This document shows, piece after piece, positions 25,812 to 34,182 of a DNA stretch of 54,106 nt. Below the pieces are notes generated by a model, which saw only the letters and a program-made list of their open reading frames with translations, had not been told where the DNA came from and did not search any database. The stretch comes from Pseudomonadota bacterium (lineage in GTDB: Bacteria; Bdellovibrionota; Bacteriovoracia; Bacteriovoracales; Bacteriovoracaceae), in assembly GCA_027487685.1 (NCBI GenBank), contig JAIYDC010000133.1, positions 137,325 through 191,430 of the forward strand. The letters are read 5' to 3'. How positions within the stretch are numbered: position 1 is the stretch's first letter; each line of letters starts with the position of its first letter. The translations under genes were made by a program, and so were the position numbers.

Positions 25812-27101
25812 TTAGGCGGTGAGTCCCGGTTTCTCAGAGTAAAGAGTTTGGAGTTCCTCACGGTAGGGCGCGATTTTATCTTCCTTATAGCCCCCCTTCT
25901 CCATCGCCTCGACCAGGGTAGAGATGAAGCGATAGTCGCGGATCTTCTTGTTCCAAAGTTCAAGGCCGATTTTAATGATGAAGCCAGGATCGGTAAATTT
26001 CTTACTACTCACAAGGAAGTCAGCAACCAGGTAATCTTCTCCATCCTTCGCATCTTTATCAAATCGGCTTAGAAATTTCTCTGCTTCGTCACACATTTCA
26101 TTTTCTACAAGAAGCGTGATGACGGCCCTGAGGAATTTCGTAAACTCCGAACAAGATACGGCGATATTATCAAAGTATTGGAATGCGGTATCCTTGTCTG
26201 AGTTCATGAGGCAGTACTTCCCCGCGATGTACATACCAGCTCCGATGTAGTTCGTCAGAACCTGAACTCGTACATCGAGGGATGTAAAAATCTCATAGAA
26301 CATCTGCATGTCCTGATAGTTACCGGTGCGGACAGCAAGACGGATGATCTGTGCTAAGCGGTCGGGATTCGCTGGGAAGAACTTCGCAATTTTTTTCACG
26401 ACCTGATAGGCTTCGAAAAACTTCTCCTCGCGCATGAAAACCTCGTAAAGACCTACGAGGCATTTGTAGTGAATGTTGTTGAAGTTTAGGCCCTCGTTAT
26501 ACGAGCCAGCAGCTGTATCCACGTGGTTCTTCAAGTACTCGGCTTGCCCGATATAAAAATATGCGAGCGCTGGTTTAGGATGCATGCCCCGAGCGACATT
26601 AAGAACAGCGATGGCATCGTCGTACTTCCCGGCAGCGAGAAGTATCTTCCCCTCTTCGATCTTCTTAATGTAATCAGAAGGCATCACTTTCTGAGTAACC
26701 GTCGAGATCAAATTCTCCTGGATACTCTGGATCGTGTAAGGCTTGATGATGAAGGAATCTACGTCTTCCTCCGCAGCTTTAGCGACAGCGGTCTGAGAGA
26801 TATTAGACGTCACAAGAACTAGGCAAAGCTCTTTCTTGCTGGGGTACTTTTCCCGTAAGATTTTAAACAGATCGAACCCCGATCCACCTCCAATAAAGTA
26901 GTCGGAGAGGACGAGACCAATGCTTTTTGTCTGGATGACTTCCTGGGACTCTAGAAGAGTCCCCACTGAGTGTATAGAGCTGCGCTTCGCCCCAAGATCG
27001 ACCATCGTCTTCAGGAGCCGACTACGTGAACTAGGGTTCTTATCTACGATAAGAACTTCGTTCGCTTCAAGAAATTTTTTCAGAACTTCTTTCTTGTCCA
27101 T
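25812..27101 (-). CDS. Response regulator receiver domain with TPR-like helical repeats
   Basis: 429 residues. Residues 14-135 are a receiver domain with Asp20 at strand 1, phosphorylation site Asp67 (VLSDYF), Thr98 and Lys120-Pro121 all in place. From about 145 the protein is helical with TPR-like units (GKILLAAGKYDDAIAVLNVARGMHPKPALAYFYIGQAEYLKN and similar). No DNA-binding or enzyme output is seen, so the output is likely protein contact through the repeats. It is the third gene of a minus-strand operon, two bases after the previous gene. It is the only one of the three with an intact phosphorylation site. Confidence 0.85.
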   Translation of the reverse strand: MDKKEVLKKFLEANEVLIVDKNPSSRSRLLKTMVDLGAKRSSIHSVGTLLESQEVIQTKSIGLVLSDYFIGGGSGFDLFKILREKYPSKKELCLVLVTSNISQTAVAKAAEEDVDSFIIKPYTIQSIQENLISTVTQKVMPSDYIKKIEEGKILLAAGKYDDAIAVLNVARGMHPKPALAYFYIGQAEYLKNHVDTAAGSYNEGLNFNNIHYKCLVGLYEVFMREEKFFEAYQVVKKIAKFFPANPDRLAQIIRLAVRTGNYQDMQMFYEIFTSLDVRVQVLTNYIGAGMYIAGKYCLMNSDKDTAFQYFDNIAVSCSEFTKFLRAVITLLVENEMCDEAEKFLSRFDKDAKDGEDYLVADFLVSSKKFTDPGFIIKIGLELWNKKIRDYRFISTLVEAMEKGGYKEDKIAPYREELQTLYSEKPGLTA

Positions 27102-27103
27102 CG

Positions 27104-27832
27104 TCAGAAACCTGCCGCCTTAGAAAGAAATTTTGTAATATTACCTTGCTTCATATTGAGATAATCCAAAAATTGCTTCCAATGCCTTCGGTACTTTTCG
27201 TCGACTACGAAGACCTGACCACTCGGACACTTCTCATCAAAATATCCGGGTATTATAAAGCTGTGGTACCGGTCTTCAAGTACGACCGCGAACTTCAGCA
27301 CCCCAAAAGTTCCTCTCGAAAATTCTTGCTCTAGCGATAGGTACAAATTATCCTCATTTATCTCCGAAGGGACTACGAGGAAATTATAATCGGAAACGCA
27401 GATTTCTATCTTAATTTCATTCGGATCGATCATCTCTAACAGACTCTGTTGATAATCATTGAAGTTAAAAAGGAGTTTCGAGATTCCTGACAAAATCCGT
27501 CCAGTCTCATGCTTCTGAAAGATGTTGGCGATCGCTTGCTTCTGAGACAGTTCTTTATCAGATCCAAAGGGGTGACCTACGCAAGTAAAGATCGGTAAGA
27601 AGGTGAGGTTTTTTGTACACCAATCCATTAACTGGTAAATGATTCCGTCGGACAGGTAATAATTTGAGATAACTAAATCAAATTCAAACTTAGAGAGTAG
27701 ATCCCTCGCCTGACCCATGTCGGCAGCGACGAAGCAGCGAGCACCATGGCGGGCAAGTTCATTCGCCAGAGGATTCAAGAATCCCGGGTCACTGTCGGCA
27801 ATAAGGATGGCGTTACCGTCTAGACGAATCAT
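27104..27832 (-). CDS. Pseudo-receiver protein with PilZ-like C-terminal region
   Basis: 242 residues. The N-terminal 120 fold like a receiver (ILIADSDPGFLNPLANELARHG; acidic Asp13 and Asp15), but the position of the phosphorylated Asp is Asn57 (VISNYYL). It is therefore probably not phosphorylated, or mimics one state. The C-terminal half (IEICVSDYNFLVVPSEINEDNLYLSL...GVLKFAVVLE) has the strand order of a PilZ-like barrel, but no RxxxR motif for c-di-GMP is evident. The last residues, KQGNITKFLSKAAGF, match the end of the upstream protein. It starts with an ATGA overlap with that gene. Confidence 0.7.
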   Translation of the reverse strand: MIRLDGNAILIADSDPGFLNPLANELARHGARCFVAADMGQARDLLSKFEFDLVISNYYLSDGIIYQLMDWCTKNLTFLPIFTCVGHPFGSDKELSQKQAIANIFQKHETGRILSGISKLLFNFNDYQQSLLEMIDPNEIKIEICVSDYNFLVVPSEINEDNLYLSLEQEFSRGTFGVLKFAVVLEDRYHSFIIPGYFDEKCPSGQVFVVDEKYRRHWKQFLDYLNMKQGNITKFLSKAAGF

Positions 27833-30228
27833 AGTCCTTTCACCAGTTTGAGGAACTCGTCGACGTTACCTTGGCGGGTCTTATAAAGTTCCATAAACTT
27901 TCCGAAGGCAAAAACGTTCTCCGCCGATAGTGTAACTGTAACATAAGTGCCTCCTTCCCCGTCACTGTCCAATCCCGAAACCACTCCCGGTAGGGTAAGA
28001 TTTGTATCTTTCTTATTGAGCTTAAAGGACAGATTAAGACTAACCGCTGCTTGAGGCGTAAGACCGGGATCTTGTGCGAGAAAGACGATGGTGTCATCAA
28101 AGAAATCGTTAAGCTCCGAGGTGATGCGCTTCTGCTGAGAGGAGATCGTGCATGATACGCGAGCGTCTCCTGTTATGTCCTGAAGCCCTGCCTCGTCAGT
28201 AGCAACTTGGGTGACCTTCCTCGCAGCATCATTGCGTGCCTTCTCGAGTGGAAGGATCTCTGCTGTCCTCTCTGCGATAGGTTTTGGGTCAGTATCTGCA
28301 GGGTAAGATGATATATCTCCCCGACCCCGACGACGACCAGGTTGGTCGCCATACTCATCATCAAAATTACTTGTTCCTGAGTCCCCACCGTTGCGGTCTT
28401 TTCGTCGCCCCTCTTTTTCATAAAGGTCGTCCTCAGTCGTCTCCTCGTAGGTATCGGAATAGGTCTCGGCTTCCCTCATGACTCGGTTCGGAGTTCGTGC
28501 TTCTCGATCGAGAGGTTTCCCATAGTGTGATGAAAGTGTTTCCGTGGCTTTTTTTCTAGCTATCTCTTCTGGAGTTTCACCCTCCGGGCCTAGACCATCT
28601 TTGTGACCGTAATGAGAGTCGATTTTATCCGTCGAAGACTTACCACTTGGGTTCTCCGACGATGCTTCCCTACTATTCTTTCCGCCGTAATGAGCGTCAA
28701 TTCGATCCGTCGAGGACTTACCACTCGGGTCCTCGTCGGACGATACTTCTTTACTATTCTTTCCGCCATAATGGGATTTTAAATGATCGGTATCACCTTT
28801 CCCTGAAAGGTCGGAATCTTTCCCTTTAGCGTCTTTCTCTGATGCAGATCTATCCTTTCCATCATAGTACTTTGGAACCTTGTCAGTTTCAGTCTTGCCC
28901 GTTAAATCTTTGGCCTCTTCTTCACGAAAGGCTTGACGCTTCTTCGGGTCTTCTTCGTCTGCCAAATACTTCTTCGGTTCATTGTGATTCTTGTAATACT
29001 TCTGATGGTCCATCTCATCCTTGGACTCAAGCAGCGGGGAATCCACTGAACCACCCGCCTTAGCACCTTCAGAATTACCGCCTAATGCTTCCTCTTTTCC
29101 TTGCTTACCGCCCCAGAACTTTGAATCTTTTGAAGTATTCGACTTTCCCTCTAAATTATCATCAGAGATTTGATCATCAAAATCAGTTTTGCCGGACAGG
29201 TTCCCTGACCTATCGGCAGCTGTCGAATTTTTTCCTTTGAGATTGCTACCGTCGATCTGATCAGTGTTCGATTTTCCCTCAAGGTCTTCGAGGTTCTCAG
29301 CTTCTTTACGGAAGACCATCTCTTTGTCGAAGCTCTCGATAATGAATGGTTCTTTTGTCTTCGCGTAGATCGAGTTCTTGCAGATCGTGAGGACTCGATC
29401 CTTGGCATTTATCCGACTGAAGATCTGCTTACTATTTTTAAAAAAGAGATTGAAATTATCGCCTGATATGAGCCAGATGTTCTCCTTCCAAACGAAGTCG
29501 GGCTTTTGATCTCCGGAGAAAAACCATGCGCCTTCATTCGGGACGTAAATTTCTTTTTCTTCTTCCTTTATCTCATAGCGCCAAAGACCAGGTTTTAACT
29601 CATTCCACTGGCCCACGTAAGGGCTTGGCCCCATGATCCGGACGAGCCATTTGCCGAGGATTTTTTTACAGTCTCCGGTGGCCTTGATAAGCCAAATGTC
29701 ATCCTCAAGCTCCAGAGGCTCGATAATAATTGGTGTATCGTTGCTTTTTTTATCACCGTTACCTGAATTCCCGTCAGCAGAATTTGAACCAGAGACCTTC
29801 GCGGAAGACGCCTGTTTCGCATTACTCATTTTTGACTGAGCGTTCAATGACTTCATCCAGAAGTCGATCTTAAACTTCAGGGCCTTCGTATTAATCGTCG
29901 GCTCGATAAAGTCTTGAATACCCAGCTTAGCAATGGCCTTCTCGAAAGTTCGATCACCGCTAAAGTTAACAACAACGATCTTAGTAACAATATCCTTCGC
30001 AACCTTCTTGCGGACCTTCAGAAAGGTTGCAATCTGGATGAGGTCATTTTTATCTTTTAAGGAGGTCACTATCAGTGCTGCTGGTGTCGTTGAAAGGAAC
30101 GTGGCCAAGTCATTTGCGAGAGCATAGTTCTCAACCCCAAAACTTGGGCTCAACTTCAATGCTTCAGATAACGTTTTGTATTCCTCTCGGAAGAGAAACT
30201 TAACGACAGGAATAGACGAATCGCTCAT
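27829..30228 (-). CDS. Large multi-domain receiver-like protein with repeat linker and PilZ-like end
   Basis: 799 residues. Residues 1-130 look like a degenerate receiver (strands FLFRE, ALIVTS, KIVVVNF and a 'DFIEPTINTKALKFKI' end, where the usual Lys-Pro is Glu-Pro), without a clear phosphorylation Asp. Residues about 180-310 form a tryptophan-rich region (WLIKATGD, GKWLVRIMGPSPYVGQW, FVWKENIWLI). Residues 310-640 are a charged, low-complexity linker with repeats ending in SHYGGKN. The final 130 residues (VSCTISSQQKRITSELNDFF...SLNLSFKL) resemble a PilZ-like barrel and end RQGNVDEFLKLVKGL. It is the first gene of the operon; its role is unknown. Confidence 0.72.
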   Translation of the reverse strand: MSDSSIPVVKFLFREEYKTLSEALKLSPSFGVENYALANDLATFLSTTPAALIVTSLKDKNDLIQIATFLKVRKKVAKDIVTKIVVVNFSGDRTFEKAIAKLGIQDFIEPTINTKALKFKIDFWMKSLNAQSKMSNAKQASSAKVSGSNSADGNSGNGDKKSNDTPIIIEPLELEDDIWLIKATGDCKKILGKWLVRIMGPSPYVGQWNELKPGLWRYEIKEEEKEIYVPNEGAWFFSGDQKPDFVWKENIWLISGDNFNLFFKNSKQIFSRINAKDRVLTICKNSIYAKTKEPFIIESFDKEMVFRKEAENLEDLEGKSNTDQIDGSNLKGKNSTAADRSGNLSGKTDFDDQISDDNLEGKSNTSKDSKFWGGKQGKEEALGGNSEGAKAGGSVDSPLLESKDEMDHQKYYKNHNEPKKYLADEEDPKKRQAFREEEAKDLTGKTETDKVPKYYDGKDRSASEKDAKGKDSDLSGKGDTDHLKSHYGGKNSKEVSSDEDPSGKSSTDRIDAHYGGKNSREASSENPSGKSSTDKIDSHYGHKDGLGPEGETPEEIARKKATETLSSHYGKPLDREARTPNRVMREAETYSDTYEETTEDDLYEKEGRRKDRNGGDSGTSNFDDEYGDQPGRRRGRGDISSYPADTDPKPIAERTAEILPLEKARNDAARKVTQVATDEAGLQDITGDARVSCTISSQQKRITSELNDFFDDTIVFLAQDPGLTPQAAVSLNLSFKLNKKDTNLTLPGVVSGLDSDGEGGTYVTVTLSAENVFAFGKFMELYKTRQGNVDEFLKLVKGL
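28594..28815 (-). repeat. Repeats of the SGKSSTDxIDxHYGGK type in the receiver-like protein
   Basis: Three clear copies of a unit with the pattern SGKSSTDRIDAHYGGKN, separated by short acidic spacers. Related shorter units (LSGKTDFDD, LEGKSNTDQ, LTGKTETDK) occur further upstream in the same gene between about residues 310 and 480. The DNA of the copies is also similar, with 'TCCGTCGA(A/G)GACTTACCAC' recurring on the plus strand, which points to internal duplication. Confidence 0.8.
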
Positions 30229-30351
30229 CGTGGTACCATTTTTAAAAGTAGAAAATTTACAATGACTTATCGGCTTTTTTGGACAATTCTTAACAATTTT
30301 GGAGAAGAGAGTTGAGTCTTACTCTCCTGGCAACCGGCAAAGTCTAACCCT

Positions 30352-30379
30352 TTGAAATTATAATGTGATGAGGTAGAAT
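30352..30379 (+). promoter_or_regulatory. Sigma-70-type promoter of mgtE
   Basis: TTGAAA (30352-30357) and TAGAAT (30374-30379) with a 16-base spacer, 26 bases before the mgtE ATG. The leader after the expected start is too short for an M-box riboswitch. Just upstream, GAGAGT and ACTCTC (30307-30326) form an inverted repeat of unknown use. Confidence 0.5.
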
Positions 30380-30404
30380 AGCACTACCACAAGCCTCAGG
30401 AATT

Positions 30405-31805
30405 ATGGAAGAGAACGAAGAAAACCAGGACCCCGAGAACCAGGACCTCCTCCAGGACCTTTCCGAACGCGGGAAGACGGCCGAACTGGTAGAAATGTTC
30501 GAAGAGCTTCCGACAATGGACGTCGCAGAGTTCATGGAAGAAAAGCCTATCGAGGAAGTCATCCGGTACCTTAAAAAACTGGACCCGGATGATCAGGGTC
30601 GAATCGCATCGGATTTCTCACTCGACCTTCAAATTAAACTCTTTCATTCTCTTGACCGGCGCTTCTTCGCAGCCATTTTTGGACAAATGTTCTCCGACAT
30701 TCGCGCCGATCTCTATCAGGAACTGACAAAGGAAGAGCAGATCGAGCTCCTGCCTTACCTGGACAAGACGGTGCGAGAAGACGTCATTATCCTTTCGGCT
30801 TACCCTCCCGATACGGCCGGCGGGATCATGACCACTGACTTCGCCACGATTTTTGCGGACATGACTGCTTATGAGGCCTTGGCCAAGATCCGTAAGGATG
30901 CGCCCTCCAAGGATATGATCTACTACATCTACGTCGTCGACCATTCGATGGTGATGAAAGGCCTCGTCACGTTAAAAGACCTCGTCATGCACGACCCGAA
31001 GGACAGAGTCCACGAGATGCTCAACGAGTTCTTTGTGTACGCTGAGGTGAATGAGGACCGGGAGTCCGTCGCCCAGAAAATTGAAAAGTACGACCTCGTG
31101 GCCATCCCGGTCCTAAACTCTCTGAGCCAACTAGTCGGGATCGTTTCCCACGAGGAGGCCATCGACATCATCCAACGGGAGAATACGGAGGATATCGAAA
31201 AACTCATGGGGATTATGCCCTCTGAGGACGATGAAGAATATCTTGCGACCTCATCTTTCCGACATTTCAAAAAGCGTGTCGTATGGTTGGTCTCTTTGGC
31301 GGCCATTGGCATCATCTCCGGAATGATCATCAACGAATACCAGGGTGTTCTCGAGCAGTTTATCATCCTTGCGATGTATATGCCCATGATGGCGGCCACG
31401 GGAGGCAATACTGGCGCTCAAGCCGCGACTGTCGTCATTCGGGCACTCTCACTGGGCGAGATCAGCGATGATGACTGGCAAAGGATCGTTGTCAAAGAAA
31501 TCCGTATCTCCTTCATGCTCTCTTTGTGTGTGGCGTTACTTACTTACCTCAAGATCGCCTTCCTCTCATTCCACTCTATGCTTCCTCCCGGGTTTAGCAT
31601 GGAGTATATCGCCGGGATTATTTCCCTTGCGATAGCCATTCAGGTCGTTTCTTCGGCCGTCATCGGAGCAGCTCTACCACTTGTCGTAAGACGCATGGGG
31701 GGAGACCCCGCCGTGGTGGCAAGCCCAGCCATTACAACTATTGTGGACATCACTGGTCTTCTCATCTATTTCACCATCGCATCTGCCACTCTGGGTGTTT
31801 CCTAA
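30405..31805 (+). CDS. mgtE: MgtE-type magnesium transporter
   Basis: 466 residues in the MgtE order. The acidic N domain (1 to about 135) contains helical repeats such as PIEEVIRYLKKLDPDDQGRI. A CBS pair (about 140-265) holds YPPDTAGGIMTTDF, the start of the cytosolic gate, and a second unit ending LVGIVSHEEAIDI. Five membrane helices (about 290-466) include AMYMPMMAATGGNTGAQAATVVIRAL, the conserved pore helix, and GGDPAVVASPAITTIVDITGL. The protein is a homodimeric Mg2+ channel gated by cytosolic Mg2+. Length and motifs are complete. Confidence 0.95.
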   Translation: MEENEENQDPENQDLLQDLSERGKTAELVEMFEELPTMDVAEFMEEKPIEEVIRYLKKLDPDDQGRIASDFSLDLQIKLFHSLDRRFFAAIFGQMFSDIRADLYQELTKEEQIELLPYLDKTVREDVIILSAYPPDTAGGIMTTDFATIFADMTAYEALAKIRKDAPSKDMIYYIYVVDHSMVMKGLVTLKDLVMHDPKDRVHEMLNEFFVYAEVNEDRESVAQKIEKYDLVAIPVLNSLSQLVGIVSHEEAIDIIQRENTEDIEKLMGIMPSEDDEEYLATSSFRHFKKRVVWLVSLAAIGIISGMIINEYQGVLEQFIILAMYMPMMAATGGNTGAQAATVVIRALSLGEISDDDWQRIVVKEIRISFMLSLCVALLTYLKIAFLSFHSMLPPGFSMEYIAGIISLAIAIQVVSSAVIGAALPLVVRRMGGDPAVVASPAITTIVDITGLLIYFTIASATLGVS

Positions 31806-31844
31806 AATCAATTTCGACATTAAAATGAATCATCAGGAGAAATT

Positions 31845-33218
31845 ATGAAGGTCGTGATCTTGTGTGGTGGATCTGGAACTAGGCTCTGGCCTATTTCCAG
31901 GACTCTTTTCCCTAAGCAGTTTGTAAAACTCTTTGAGAATGAGTCGCTCTTCCAGAAAACAGTTAAGCGGAATGACTCAGCCGCCGAGTCCTTTACCGTC
32001 GTGATCAACCAGGAGCAATACTTCATGGGTTTAGATCAGATCGAAGATCTTGCCCTGGTGAAACCTCGAAATTTTATTCTAGAACCAGCCGGTAGAAATA
32101 CTGCTCCAGCCATAGCCCTTGCAGCCTTTGCTGCAAATCCTGAGGAAATTCTCCTCGTGGTCCCGTCTGACCACTTGATCGAAGACCAAAAGAGCTACGA
32201 AGCCGCTATTCTGCGAGCTCGAGAATTGGCCATGAATGATCGTCTTGTCACTTTCGGGATCAGACCTGGCCATGCCGAGACTGGGTACGGCTACATTGAA
32301 GCCGCTGGAAGCAAGGTCTTATCCTTCAAAGAGAAACCCGACCTAGAAACCGCGAAGGCCTACATTCAGGCAGGCAACTATTACTGGAACTCAGGTATGT
32401 TTTGCTTCCGCGCCCGCGTTTTTCTGGATGAGCTTAAGACCTACGCACCGGATATTTTTGAGCAGGCAAGCCGTACTTTTGAACATTCCCGTAGGGATCA
32501 GGCCATCCGGCCTCAGCTCGACGACATGAAGGCAATCCGCGCCGAAAGCATCGACTACGCAGTGATGGAAAAATCCCAGAAGGTCAGCGTTGTACCTGCG
32601 GATATTGGCTGGAGCGATCTAGGCTCCTTCGACTCACTCTACGATACTCTTCCCAAGGACCAGGACGGTAACACGTTATCGGGCAATACCATACACCTTG
32701 GCTCACGCAATAACTTGGTCATCTCTGACGACCGGTTGATTTCCACAATCGACATCGAAGACCTCATGATCGTGGATACCAAGGACGCTATCGTCATTGC
32801 CAAAAAAGGCTCAACACAAAAGGTTAAGGAACTCGTAGGCGAAGTTAAGAAACGCAAACCGGAGATGGCGAACGTCCACATGACCGCCCACAGGCCGTGG
32901 GGAACTTACACAATCCTGGACGAGGGCCGTGGCCATAAAGTCAAACAAATCACGGTTCGACCGAACGCGAAGCTCTCCCTTCAGTACCACCATCACCGCT
33001 CGGAACATTGGATCGTGGTAAGTGGAACCGCCACCGTTACAATTGACGACAGAACCTTCGATCTGCAGAAAAACGAATCGACATTTATCCCCATGGAAGC
33101 GAAGCATCGCCTGGCCAATAACCAGGCCGAAGATCTTGTCCTGATCGAGGCACAGGTCGGATCCTACCTCGGGGAAGATGATATCATCCGCCTTCAAGAC
33201 GACTACAAGCGTAACTAG
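31845..33218 (+). CDS. manC: Mannose-1-phosphate guanylyltransferase / mannose-6-phosphate isomerase (type II)
   Basis: 457 residues with both catalytic parts. The nucleotidyltransferase begins MKVVILCGGSGTRLWPISR and contains FKEKPD (motif FVEKP type) and the late YAVMEKS and GWSDLGS blocks. The C-terminal cupin isomerase has HRPWGTYTILDEG, QITVRPNAKLSLQYHHHRSEHWIVVSG and HRLANNQAEDLVLIEAQVG. The enzyme makes GDP-mannose for surface sugars. AGGAGAA precedes the ATG, 39 bases after mgtE, so cotranscription is possible. It may serve the polysaccharide genes at the start of the window. Confidence 0.93.
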   Translation: MKVVILCGGSGTRLWPISRTLFPKQFVKLFENESLFQKTVKRNDSAAESFTVVINQEQYFMGLDQIEDLALVKPRNFILEPAGRNTAPAIALAAFAANPEEILLVVPSDHLIEDQKSYEAAILRARELAMNDRLVTFGIRPGHAETGYGYIEAAGSKVLSFKEKPDLETAKAYIQAGNYYWNSGMFCFRARVFLDELKTYAPDIFEQASRTFEHSRRDQAIRPQLDDMKAIRAESIDYAVMEKSQKVSVVPADIGWSDLGSFDSLYDTLPKDQDGNTLSGNTIHLGSRNNLVISDDRLISTIDIEDLMIVDTKDAIVIAKKGSTQKVKELVGEVKKRKPEMANVHMTAHRPWGTYTILDEGRGHKVKQITVRPNAKLSLQYHHHRSEHWIVVSGTATVTIDDRTFDLQKNESTFIPMEAKHRLANNQAEDLVLIEAQVGSYLGEDDIIRLQDDYKRN

Positions 33219-33252
33219 TTGATATCTATACGCTGGACTTTGTGTTTTGAAA

Positions 33253-33293
33253 CTTGCTATCTTAAGCAAGAATACACACACAGAGGGTATAAT
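33253..33293 (+). promoter_or_regulatory. Hairpin/operator and -10 element before the LmbE-type gene
   Basis: CTTGCT (33253-33258) and AGCAAG (33265-33270) form an inverted repeat, followed by a consensus -10, TATAAT (33288-33293), in the context GGTATAATGA. The same ten bases recur at 53417-53426. No good -35 is seen, and the inverted repeat occupies that place, as expected for an activator or repressor site. Confidence 0.4.
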
Positions 33294-33369
33294 GATTCGA
33301 TCAGTTTTGGTCTTGATTGCGTTTTGTTACGTCTTAACAACGCTCACAAGATTTTAAGGATTAGGTGAA

Positions 33370-34182
33370 ATGGACTTCACCAAGCTCCTTACTCCGATCT
33401 CTGAGCTCTTCACCCCTTCGAAGCTGCTCCTGAAAAAACCTGTTCCCTTTACAGTCATGCTCCTCTCTCCCCATCCCGATGACGAATCCATCTCCGGCGC
33501 TCTGGCCATGAGACTCTTAATTGAAAACAATGCTCACGTTGTCAATGTGGCCGTAACCTTGGGCTCGAACAAGTCACGGCAGGAAGAACGACGTAGGGAG
33601 CTTGAGCAGGCTTGCGAAGTCCTCGATGTCGAATGCGTCTACCTCTCAGAGGATTGGCGTACTAAGGAGCGTGAGCTTAAGGGGCTCATCCAAAAATATG
33701 CGCCATCTCTCATCCTGGCCCCCCACGGAAAAGATTTTCATCCGGCCCATGTAAGGACGTCAGAACTTTGTAGAAAAGTTCTCGCGACACTCAAGAAAGA
33801 AACAATCATCGTCGCCTGGAGCGAGTTCTGGGCGCCCCAAGTGAAGCCAAATCTTTTGTTAGAGGTTCCTACCGAAATTCTTGAACTGCAGATGAGGGCC
33901 CTAGCGATGCACGTTGGAGAAGTTGCCAGAAACCCTTACCACCTAAGGCTTCCTGGGTGGATGGTCGATAACGTCCGACGTGGCGCTGAGATTATCTCGG
34001 GCAAAGGTGCTGAAGCTCCTACTTTTCCGTTTGGAGTACTCTATCGTGTTCAGTTGTTAAAAAACGGCAAGTTCAGTTCTCCCCGAAAAATGCCATCGGT
34101 CCTCAATGCCAATGCTGACCTTGCTCAAATTTTTAAATTAATTCTCGACGCTGCATCAGGATCAAGAACTAAAGTAAAATGA
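33370..34182 (+). CDS. PIG-L/LmbE family N-acetylglucosamine-type deacetylase
   Basis: 270 residues with the family zinc site: HPDDE in LLSPHPDDESISGAL near the N-terminus and a second block HGKDFHPAHVRTSEL in which HPAH supplies the third ligand. PIG-L-type enzymes remove acetyl groups from GlcNAc in diverse molecules (GPI precursors, mycothiol, bacillithiol, chitooligosaccharides, cell-surface glycans). Facing nagB tail to tail, it may feed deacetylated amino sugar metabolism, but the substrate is not clear. The last 58 bases overlap the end of nagB on the other strand. Confidence 0.85.
   Translation: MDFTKLLTPISELFTPSKLLLKKPVPFTVMLLSPHPDDESISGALAMRLLIENNAHVVNVAVTLGSNKSRQEERRRELEQACEVLDVECVYLSEDWRTKERELKGLIQKYAPSLILAPHGKDFHPAHVRTSELCRKVLATLKKETIIVAWSEFWAPQVKPNLLLEVPTEILELQMRALAMHVGEVARNPYHLRLPGWMVDNVRRGAEIISGKGAEAPTFPFGVLYRVQLLKNGKFSSPRKMPSVLNANADLAQIFKLILDAASGSRTKVK

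Noticed and set aside
33292-33357. 21-codon frame encoding a hydrophobic peptide (MIRSVLVLIAFCYV...) with a GAGGG upstream
   Set aside because: Its ATG overlaps a consensus -10 (33288-33293), so it would lie before the transcript start; too short to support alone.
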